Shown piece after piece: positions 45,407-52,094 of a DNA stretch of 64,000 nt. This DNA is from LMUY01 sp964247705 (lineage in GTDB: Bacteria > Pseudomonadota > Alphaproteobacteria > Acetobacterales > Acetobacteraceae). The stretch spans positions 1 through 64,000 of the forward strand of contig CAXTVQ010000004.1 in NCBI GenBank assembly GCA_964247705.1, in the 5' to 3' direction. The notes beneath the pieces were generated by a model. The model was not told the DNA's origin. It worked only from the letters and a program-made list of their open reading frames with translations, and ran no database searches. Positions within the stretch are counted from its first letter, which is position 1; the number at the start of each line of letters is the position of its first letter. The translations under genes were made by a program, and so were the position numbers.

Positions 45407-47281
45407 GTGACCGAGTTCCTCCAGATCCTGCTCGGCGGCGTCCTGGTCGGGGCGACCTATGCGCTGATCGCACTCGGCATCTACCTGGTCTACCGCGTGA
45501 CCGGCGTGGTGAACCTGGCGCAAGGCGGGTTCGCCGTGGCTGGTGCGCTGCTGGCGTGGTGGATCGCCTCGCCCGGGGGCGCCAGCCAGACCGGCATGCC
45601 CGTGTGGGTCGCGGTGCCGGGTGCGGTCCTGGCCACCACGGCGCTCGGCACGGCGCTCGGGGCGGTGACGTTCGTGCCCGGGCTGAGCCGGCTGTCCAAC
45701 GGCAACATGCTGATGCTGAGCGCCGGCATGCTGACGATGATCGAGGGCGTGCTGCTCGCCGGGTGGGGAAGCCAGCCCTACGTGCTGGCGCCGTTCAACG
45801 CCGGGCGGCCGGCCGTGCTGGCGGGGATCAGCCTGCCGCTGCAGGGCATCTGGGTGCTGGCGGCGACGGCCGTGGTGACGGTGGGGATCTGGCTGCTGCT
45901 CACGCGGACCGGCACCGGACGCGCCTTGCGCGCCTGTGCCGAGAACCCGGCGGCGGCGCGCCTGGTGGGGGTGAGCGTGCCGGCGGTGACGCTGACCGGG
46001 TTCGCGCTGGCGACGGCGATCGGCGCGGTGGCGGGGGTGGTGGTGGCGCCGACCACCTCGCTCGAGTTCGACACGGGGCGGCTGTTCACCGTGTCCGGGT
46101 TCATCGCGGTCGTGCTGGGCGGGCTCGGCTCGTTCTCGGGGGCGGTCGCGGGCGCGATGCTGCTGGGCGTCGTGCAGCAACTGGCGACGGCCTATGTGTC
46201 CTCGCTATTCAGCAATGCGGTGGCCTTGGTGCTGCTGCTGGCGGTGCTGGTGGCCGCACCGCAGGGCTTGCTGCGGGCGGGGGTGGCGCGGCGGGCGGAT
46301 GTGCGGGAAGCGGGCCGGGGAGCGGCGCGGATCGCACGGGTGCCGGGGCGCATCGGGTGGCCGTTGGCCGGGTTGGCGCTGGCGGGGGCGCTGGTGCTGC
46401 CATCGGTCGTATCGGCGTCCGTGCTGAGCGGGCTGGCGATCTCGGCGATCCTGTTCCTGGCGCTGATCGGGCTCGACGTGGCGATGGGCTATGCCGGCCA
46501 GGTCAACCTGGGGCAGGCCGGGTTCATGGCGGTGGGCGGCTACACGGCCGGGTATCTCGCGATCAACGCCGACATGGAGCCGATCGTGGGCGTGTTGGCC
46601 GCCATCGTCTTGGCGGTGGCGTGCGCGATGCTGCTGTCGCTGGTCACGGCGCGGCTGCGCGGGTTCTACCTGGCGCTGGCGACGCTGGCGTTCGGCCTGC
46701 TGGTGGACTCGCTGGCCGTTGGATTGATCGACATAACCGGGGGGCCGTCCGGGCTGGTGGGGATTCCCGGCTTCACGCTGGGCGGGCTCGACTTCGATGC
46801 GCCGGACCGGATGTACTACCTGGCGGTCGGGCTGGACGTGGCGGCGCTGCTGCTGCTGGGCGGGGCGATGCGGACCGGGTTCGGCCGGGCGCTGCGGGCG
46901 ATCCGCACGGACCAGTTGGCGGCGGCGGCGCTGGGGGTGGACGTGAACCGCGCCAAGATGACGGCGCTGGCGATCGGGGCGGCGTTGGCGGCGCTGTCCG
47001 GCAGTTTGTACGCGTTCTTCTTCCATTTCCTGTCGCCGGAGATGGTGGGCACGCCGCGCTCGCTCGAGCTGGTGGCGATGCTGGTGATCGGCGGCGAGGG
47101 GACGCTGGTGGGCCCCGTCATCGGCGCGGTGGTGCTGACGCTGCTGCCGACGGTCGTGCAGCCGCTGGCGGTGTGGAAGACGTTCGCGACCGGCGCGCTG
47201 CTGGTGCTGTGCTTCCTGCGGCTGCCGCAGGGGGTTTGGGGGGCGGCGGCCGGGTGGCTCGGGCGCCGGGTCCCGGCATGA
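45407..47281 (+). CDS. Fused LivH-LivM branched-chain-type ABC permease
   Basis: This 624-residue fusion starts at GTG 45407. Residues about 1-290 are LivH-like (LGGVLVGATYALIALGIYLV, GVVNLAQGGFAVAGALLAWW, GTGRALRACAENPAAARLVG with the EAA loop). Residues about 310-624 are LivM-like (LDVAMGYAGQVNLGQAGFMA, DITGGPSGLVGIPG, GFGRALRAIRTDQLAAAALG). The two are usually separate genes, but LivHM fusions occur. About 16-18 membrane helices are expected. The stop overlaps the LivG start (ATGA). Confidence 0.93.
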   Translation: MTEFLQILLGGVLVGATYALIALGIYLVYRVTGVVNLAQGGFAVAGALLAWWIASPGGASQTGMPVWVAVPGAVLATTALGTALGAVTFVPGLSRLSNGNMLMLSAGMLTMIEGVLLAGWGSQPYVLAPFNAGRPAVLAGISLPLQGIWVLAATAVVTVGIWLLLTRTGTGRALRACAENPAAARLVGVSVPAVTLTGFALATAIGAVAGVVVAPTTSLEFDTGRLFTVSGFIAVVLGGLGSFSGAVAGAMLLGVVQQLATAYVSSLFSNAVALVLLLAVLVAAPQGLLRAGVARRADVREAGRGAARIARVPGRIGWPLAGLALAGALVLPSVVSASVLSGLAISAILFLALIGLDVAMGYAGQVNLGQAGFMAVGGYTAGYLAINADMEPIVGVLAAIVLAVACAMLLSLVTARLRGFYLALATLAFGLLVDSLAVGLIDITGGPSGLVGIPGFTLGGLDFDAPDRMYYLAVGLDVAALLLLGGAMRTGFGRALRAIRTDQLAAAALGVDVNRAKMTALAIGAALAALSGSLYAFFFHFLSPEMVGTPRSLELVAMLVIGGEGTLVGPVIGAVVLTLLPTVVQPLAVWKTFATGALLVLCFLRLPQGVWGAAAGWLGRRVPA

Positions 47282-48042
47282 CGGCCTTGGTTCTGTGCAA
47301 CGTGAGCCGCTCGTTCGGCGGCGTGCGGGCGGTGGCGGACGTGTCGTTCGCCGTGGATGCGGGAATGGTGTGCGCGCTGGTCGGGCCGAACGGGGCGGGC
47401 AAGACGACGCTGTTCAACATGGTCACCAACCTGTCGCCGCCGGAGAGCGGGACGGTGGAGATGGACGGGGCGGCGCTGGGCGGGCTCTCGCCGGGTCAGA
47501 TCGCGGCGCGGGGGCTGATCCGCACGTTCCAGTCGGCGCGGGTGTTCCCCGGCATGACGGTGCTGGACAACGTGATGGCCGGGCGGCACCGGCTGTTGCG
47601 CCATGGCGGGCTGGCGCATGCGCTGCGTTTGCCGGCGGCACGGCGGGAGGAGGCGGCGCTGCGCGGCCGGGCGCTGGACCTGCTGGACATGGTGGGGTTG
47701 CGGGGGGTGGCGGACGCGCCTGCGACGGACCTGCCGATGGGGGCGCAGAAGCTGCTCGAGGTGACGCGGGCGCTGATGGCGCAACCCCGCCTGTTGTTGC
47801 TGGACGAGCCGGCGGCCGGGCTGAACGATACGGAAACGGCGGACCTCGCCGGGTTGCTGCGCGCGATCCGGGCGGCCGGGATCACCGTCCTGCTGGTGGA
47901 GCACAACATGAACCTGGTGATGGGCGTCGCCGACGTCGTGGTGGTGCTGGCGGCGGGCAGCGTGATCGCCGCCGGGCCACCCGGCGTGGTGCGGGCGGAC
48001 CGGCGGGTGATCGACGCGTATTTGGGGGCGCAGGCGGCGTGA
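47278..48042 (+). CDS. Branched-chain-type ABC transporter ATPase (LivG-like)
   Basis: About 254 residues. It shows Walker A GPNGAGKTTLFNMVTN, Q-loop GLIRTFQSARVFPGMTVLDN (LivG-specific), the extended helical insert around RHGGLAHALRLPAARREEAA, and Walker B LLLLDEPAAGLNDTETADL with switch LLVEHNMNLVMGVADVVVVL. The signature region reads LPMGAQKLLEVTRAL; the usual LSYGxQ is altered to LPMGAQ, a common LivG variant. Start and stop are both coupled to neighbours (ATGA, TGATG). Confidence 0.93.
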   Translation: MTALVLCNVSRSFGGVRAVADVSFAVDAGMVCALVGPNGAGKTTLFNMVTNLSPPESGTVEMDGAALGGLSPGQIAARGLIRTFQSARVFPGMTVLDNVMAGRHRLLRHGGLAHALRLPAARREEAALRGRALDLLDMVGLRGVADAPATDLPMGAQKLLEVTRALMAQPRLLLLDEPAAGLNDTETADLAGLLRAIRAAGITVLLVEHNMNLVMGVADVVVVLAAGSVIAAGPPGVVRADRRVIDAYLGAQAA

Positions 48043-48809
48043 TGCTGCAGGTGGAGGGTCTGGTCGCCGGGTATGGGCGGTTCCCGGTGCTGCACGGGAT
48101 CAGCCTGGCGCTGCAGCCCGGCGAGATCGTGACGCTGGTCGGCGCCAACGGGGCGGGCAAGTCCACGCTGGTGAGCGTGCTGTCGGGATTGCTGCGGCCG
48201 AGCGCTGGCCGGGTGGTGTTCGACGGCGCCGACATCACCGCGCTGGCGCCGGCGCAGCGGCTGCGGCTTGGGCTGTGCCACGTGCCGGAGGGGCGGCAGG
48301 TGTTCGCCGGCATGACGGTGGCGGAGAACCTGGCGCTGGGCGGGCGGCTGGCCACGCCGGGCGAGCGGGCGGAGCGGGTGGCGGCGATGGGTGCGCAGTT
48401 CCCCGTGCTGCGGGAGCGGATGGGCGAGATGGCGGGCAGCTTCTCGGGCGGGCAGCAGCAGATCCTGGCCATCGCGCGCGGGCTGATGTCCGGCCCGCGC
48501 CTGCTCCTGCTGGACGAGCCGTCGCTGGGCTTGTCGCCGCTGCTGGTGGGGGAGGTGTTCCGCATGGTGCAGCGTTTGCGGGACCGGGGGCTGACGGTGC
48601 TGCTGGCCGAGCAGAACGCGCGGGCGGCGCTGGGCATCGCGGACCGGGGGTATGTGATGGAGAACGGCCGGATCGTGCTGGCGGGGACGGCGGCGGAGCT
48701 GTTGCGCTCGCCGGAGGTGACGGCGCGCTATCTCGGGGGGGCTGCGCCCGTCGGGGTGGCGGAGGCGGATGGGGCGATGGCGGCGCGGCTGCTGGCGTGC
48801 ATCGGGTAA
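48042..48809 (+). CDS. Branched-chain-type ABC transporter ATPase (LivF-like)
   Basis: About 255 residues from ATG 48042, which shares a base with the LivG stop. It shows Walker A GANGAGKSTLVSVLSG, the LivF hallmark LCHVPEGRQVFAGMTVAENL, signature SFSGGQQQILAIARGL, Walker B LLLLDEPSLGLSPLLVGEVF and switch VLLAEQNARAALGIADRGYV. It completes the importer with LivG. A C-terminal extension (GVAEADGAMAARLLACIG) is slightly longer than usual. Confidence 0.93.
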   Translation: MLQVEGLVAGYGRFPVLHGISLALQPGEIVTLVGANGAGKSTLVSVLSGLLRPSAGRVVFDGADITALAPAQRLRLGLCHVPEGRQVFAGMTVAENLALGGRLATPGERAERVAAMGAQFPVLRERMGEMAGSFSGGQQQILAIARGLMSGPRLLLLDEPSLGLSPLLVGEVFRMVQRLRDRGLTVLLAEQNARAALGIADRGYVMENGRIVLAGTAAELLRSPEVTARYLGGAAPVGVAEADGAMAARLLACIG

Positions 48810-48858
48810 CGTTGCGACAGGGCTTCCAGCGTTGCCGTGTCCGCCCTAGCTTAGCGTC

Positions 48859-49287
48859 ATGAGCAAGCCCGCCCGCGCCGAAGGCGAACTCACGGCCAAC
48901 ATCGCCAAGGGCGAACTCACCACCCGCATCGTGGCCATGCCGGCGGACACCAATCCGTCCGGCGACATCTTCGGCGGGTGGATCATGGGTTTGATGGACG
49001 TTTCGGCCGGGATCGCGGCGCGGGACCGGGCGCGCGGGCGGGTGGTGACGGCGCACGTGTCGAGCCTGAGCTTCCTCCACCCGGTGAAGGTCGGCGACGT
49101 GGTGTGCTGCTACACGCTGGTCGTCGGCACCGGGCGGACGTCCATCACGCTCGAGGTGGAGACCTGGGTGGTGCGGGACCAGCGGGCCAACCGGTTGAAG
49201 GTGACGGAGGCGAAGTTCGTCATGGTGGCGGTGGACGAGCATGGCCGGCCGCGGCCGGTTCCGGCTGAGTTAGGATTGGCGGAGTGA
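48859..49287 (+). CDS. Acyl-CoA thioesterase (YciA-type hotdog)
   Basis: This 142-residue hotdog-fold protein has family motifs MPADTNPSGDIFGGWIMGLM (active-site region with the DTN and G-GG), ARGRVVTAHVSSLSFLHPVK, VCCYTLVVGTGRTSITLEVE and KVTEAKFVMVAVDEHGRPRP. It hydrolyses acyl-CoA thioesters in the cytoplasm with broad specificity. The start follows LivF by 49 bases and the stop overlaps the next start (GTGA), placing it in the importer/decarboxylase operon. Confidence 0.92.
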   Translation: MSKPARAEGELTANIAKGELTTRIVAMPADTNPSGDIFGGWIMGLMDVSAGIAARDRARGRVVTAHVSSLSFLHPVKVGDVVCCYTLVVGTGRTSITLEVETWVVRDQRANRLKVTEAKFVMVAVDEHGRPRPVPAELGLAE

Positions 49288-49823
49288 ACGACATGGATGC
49301 ACCAGACTGGCCCGGGCAGATCTACGGCCTGCTCAAGCAGCACGGCATCACCCAGGTGGCGCTGGTGCCGGATGCGGGTCATGCGGCGCTGATCCGGCGC
49401 TGCCTGGCGGACAACGCGATGCGGGTGGTGACGCTGACCTCGGAGCAGGAGGGCGTCGCCATGCTGTGCGGGGCCTGGCTGGGCGGGGCGAAGGGCGTGC
49501 TGCTGATGCAGAGTTCGGGCGTCGGCAATTGCGTGAACATGCTGTCGCTGGCGCTGCTGCACCGCACGCCGCTGGCGATGATCGTGACGATGCGCGGCGA
49601 TTTCGGCGAGTTCAACCCGGCGCAGGTGCCGATGGGCCAGGCGACGCAGACGGTGCTGGAGGCGATGGGCACGCTGGTGCACCGGGCGGACCACGCGGCC
49701 GACATCGCACCCACGGTGGATGCGACGCTGCGGCTCGCCTTCAACACGGCCAGGCCGGCGGCGACGCTGATCGGGCAGCGTGTGCTCGGCGCGAAAACCT
49801 TCGGGAAGGATGGCCGGGAATGA
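49284..49823 (+). CDS. ThDP-dependent 2-oxoacid decarboxylase, alpha subunit (ComD / sulfopyruvate or phosphonopyruvate decarboxylase-like)
   Basis: This 179-residue protein corresponds to the PYR half of a thiamine-diphosphate enzyme. The catalytic Glu is in VVTLTSEQEGVAMLCGAWLG, followed by GVLLMQSSGVGNCVNMLSLA, TPLAMIVTMRGDFGEFNPAQ and MGQATQTVLEAMGTL. This pattern matches ComD/sulfopyruvate decarboxylase alpha and the N-terminal half of phosphonopyruvate decarboxylase. GTG start (49284) and ATGA stop overlap couple it to both neighbours. Substrate is not resolved. Confidence 0.87.
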   Translation: MNDMDAPDWPGQIYGLLKQHGITQVALVPDAGHAALIRRCLADNAMRVVTLTSEQEGVAMLCGAWLGGAKGVLLMQSSGVGNCVNMLSLALLHRTPLAMIVTMRGDFGEFNPAQVPMGQATQTVLEAMGTLVHRADHAADIAPTVDATLRLAFNTARPAATLIGQRVLGAKTFGKDGRE

Positions 49824-50407
49824 GCGCGCTGGACCGCAGGGACGTATGCCGGGCCGTGCTGCAGGACCGTGGCGAGATGCTGGTGATCGCCGGGCTGGGC
49901 GCGCCCGCCTGGGACATCACGGCGGTGGGCGACTGCGCCCTGAACCTGCCGCTGTGGGGCGGCATGGGCGGGGCGGCGATGCTGGGGCTGGGGCTGGCGC
50001 TGGCCCAGCCGGGGCGCCGGGTGCTGGTGATCACCGGGGACGGCGAGATGCTGATGGGGCTCGGCAGCCTGGCCACCATCGCGGTGCAGGCGCCGCCCAA
50101 CCTCGCCATCCTGGTGCTGGACAACGAGCATTACGGCGAGACGGGGATGCAGGAGACGGCCACGCGGCACGGGGTGGACCTGGTCGCGATGGCGGCGGGC
50201 GCCGGGTTCGCGCGGACGATGCTGGTGACGGAACAGGGCCAGGTGGACGCGCTGCGGATGGCGGTCCACAGCGAAGGCTGCCTCTTCGCGCTGGCCAAGG
50301 TGGACGCGTCGGCGCTGCCGCTGGTGCTGCCGCCGCGGGACGGCGCGTATCTGCAGGCGCGGATGCGGGAGAGCGTGATGGGGCCGCTGGCGCACCACCA
50401 GACATGA
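49820..50407 (+). CDS. ThDP-dependent 2-oxoacid decarboxylase, beta subunit (ComE-like)
   Basis: About 195 residues, the PP half of the split enzyme. The ThDP/Mg motif is VLVITGDGEMLMGLGSLATI...LAILVLDNEHYGETGMQETA (GDG followed by the metal-binding Asn after the usual spacing). NLPLWGGMGGAAMLGLGLAL precedes it. With the alpha subunit it forms a complete decarboxylase: alpha2beta2-type active sites lie at the PYR/PP interface. The ATG overlaps the alpha stop by four bases. Confidence 0.88.
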   Translation: MSALDRRDVCRAVLQDRGEMLVIAGLGAPAWDITAVGDCALNLPLWGGMGGAAMLGLGLALAQPGRRVLVITGDGEMLMGLGSLATIAVQAPPNLAILVLDNEHYGETGMQETATRHGVDLVAMAAGAGFARTMLVTEQGQVDALRMAVHSEGCLFALAKVDASALPLVLPPRDGAYLQARMRESVMGPLAHHQT

Positions 50408-50435
50408 CCGGCCGGACAGCGGAGGAGGGCGCGCG

Positions 50436-51134
50436 ATGATGTTGCCGGCGGAAGGGCGCGTGGTGATGGTGTCCGGCGCGGCGCGCGGGATCGGGCGGGC
50501 GGTGGTGGAGCGGTTGCTGGCGGACGGGTTCTGCGTCTCGGCGGGGGTGCGCAGCTCGAACCTCGTGCCGTCGGACCGGCTGCTGGTGCACCGGTACGAT
50601 GCCGAAAGCCTGCCGAGCGCCGAGGCGTGGCGGGATGCGACCCTGGCGCGGTTCGGCGCGGTGCATGGGCTGGTGAACGCGGCCGGGGTGTCGCTGCCGG
50701 GCGCCACGCTCGCGGACGCGGACGAGACGGCGCTGGACGCGATCTGGCTGGTCAACGTGAAGGCGCCGATGCGGCTGATCCGCCTGATGCTGCCGGCATT
50801 GCGGCAGTGCGGGGACGGGCGGGTGGTGAACGTGGCGTCGCTATCCGGCAAGCGGGTGGCCAACGCCAATATCGGCTACGCGATGAGCAAGTTCGCGCTG
50901 GTGGCGCTGACCCACGCGGTGCGGCGGGAAGCATGGGCGGACGGCGTGCGGGCGACGGCGGTGTGCCCCGGGTTCGTGGCGACGGACATGACGCGCAAGG
51001 TGACGGCGGTGCCGGCCGAGGCGATGACGCAGCCGGACGATCTGGCGGCGCTGATCGCGATGGCGCTGCGTTTGCCGGGGACGGCGAACGTGGCGGAGTT
51101 GCTGGTGAACTGCCGGATGGAGAGCGGGTTCTAG
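50436..51134 (+). CDS. Short-chain dehydrogenase/reductase (SDR)
   Basis: This 232-residue classical SDR has a cofactor motif VSGAARGIGRAVVERLLADG, NAAGVS, the catalytic Ser in VVNVASLSGKRVANANIGYA, and the Tyr-x3-Lys pair YAMSKFALVALTHAVRREAW, then CPGFVATDMTRKV. The residue after beta-2 is not an acidic NAD marker, so NADP(H) use is plausible. It begins 28 bases after the decarboxylase beta gene. It would be well placed to reduce the aldehyde formed by the decarboxylase. Confidence 0.9.
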   Translation: MMLPAEGRVVMVSGAARGIGRAVVERLLADGFCVSAGVRSSNLVPSDRLLVHRYDAESLPSAEAWRDATLARFGAVHGLVNAAGVSLPGATLADADETALDAIWLVNVKAPMRLIRLMLPALRQCGDGRVVNVASLSGKRVANANIGYAMSKFALVALTHAVRREAWADGVRATAVCPGFVATDMTRKVTAVPAEAMTQPDDLAALIAMALRLPGTANVAELLVNCRMESGF

Positions 51135-51190
51135 CAATCGTTGCGATTGCCGCTTGACAGCAGGCGCTTCGCGCGTTCACTATATGTTCT

Positions 51191-51970
51191 ATGTATCACG
51201 CATCCTCCTCCCTCCCGGGCTCCGACGCCGCCGATACGCGGGCGGAGGAGGTGTCGCGGCATCGCCACGTGCTGAACGCGATGATCGATGCGGGTGCGGA
51301 GCTGATGCAGATCATGCTGCAGCAGGCCCGGGCGCGTCATGCGGCGGATGCGGACGGACCGGCGCCGGTCGCCGGGCCGGCGGTGGCCGAGGATTACGAC
51401 CGGGTGTCGCGCAGCGTGCGGCGGAGCATCCTGCTGGTGCAGCGGCTGAGCGAGCCTGCGGCGGACCGATCGGCAAAGCACGATGCTGAGCAGCGCGTGG
51501 TGCGGCGGCAGATCATTCGCGCGGTTGAGGACGAGATCGAGGCGAAATCGAGCGGGGACGAGGCGGAGAGCCTGGTGGCCGAGCTGCATGAGCGGCTGGA
51601 CGGGCCGGAGCTGGACGACGAGATCGGCGTGCGGCCGGTTGCCGAGATCATCAACGATGTGCGCCGGGACCTTGGCCTCGCCTATGCCGGGTTGGCGCCG
51701 TACAAGCGGCGCACGCCGGCCGATGTCGCCGAGTTGTGCGCGCGCGCGGCGCGGGCCGGTGCGGGCGAGATTGCCCGGATGTCGGAGCGGGCGCGGACCG
51801 ACGCGCGGCGGGGGTGGTCGGAGGCGGGGATAGCGCGCGCCGAGGGCCATACCGCGGAGGCGTTACTGCTGGGCGAAGCGGGATTGGACGAGGTTGTCGC
51901 GGCGTTGCGCCAGGCGCCGCCTCGCCCTGATTTGGCATCGCGGCCGCCGCGTGTGGCCGATGACGGGTAA
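51191..51970 (+). CDS. Hypothetical helical protein, 259 residues
   Basis: The product is highly charged and predicted helical, with Ala/Glu/Arg-rich stretches (AGAELMQIMLQQARARHAAD, DEIEAKSSGDEAESLVAELH, LCARAARAGAGEIARMSERA) and a more conserved-looking core, GVRPVAEIINDVRRDLGLAY followed by YKRRTPADVAELCARA. No signal, membrane span or known domain. Prediction of a coiled coil or DNA-associated role would be speculative. It starts 56 bases after the SDR. A repeated GC-rich hairpin region follows its stop. Confidence 0.65.
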   Translation: MYHASSSLPGSDAADTRAEEVSRHRHVLNAMIDAGAELMQIMLQQARARHAADADGPAPVAGPAVAEDYDRVSRSVRRSILLVQRLSEPAADRSAKHDAEQRVVRRQIIRAVEDEIEAKSSGDEAESLVAELHERLDGPELDDEIGVRPVAEIINDVRRDLGLAYAGLAPYKRRTPADVAELCARAARAGAGEIARMSERARTDARRGWSEAGIARAEGHTAEALLLGEAGLDEVVAALRQAPPRPDLASRPPRVADDG

Positions 51971-52000
51971 CGACCTCCAATACGTCCGACGATGGTGCGC

Positions 52001-52083
52001 GGCACCCTCCCCTCCGGCCCCTCCCCTTGGCACCCTCCCCTCCGGCCCCCTCCCCTCCGGCCCCCTCCCTCAAGGGGAGGGGG
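52001..52083. repeat. Direct repeats ending in the GC-rich hairpin repeat, copy 2
   Basis: The unit GGCACCCTCCCCTCCGGCCCC appears at about 52001-52021 and again from 52029, with a further partial copy (TCCCCTCCGGCCCCCTCC) at 52051-52068. The block ends in the hairpin CCCCCTCCC (52061-52069) / GGGAGGGGG (52075-52083), loop TCAAG, the same stem as at 37090-37112. It lies between converging genes, so it may also terminate transcription from both sides. Confidence 0.75.
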
Positions 52084-52094
52084 AGATGATGGCG

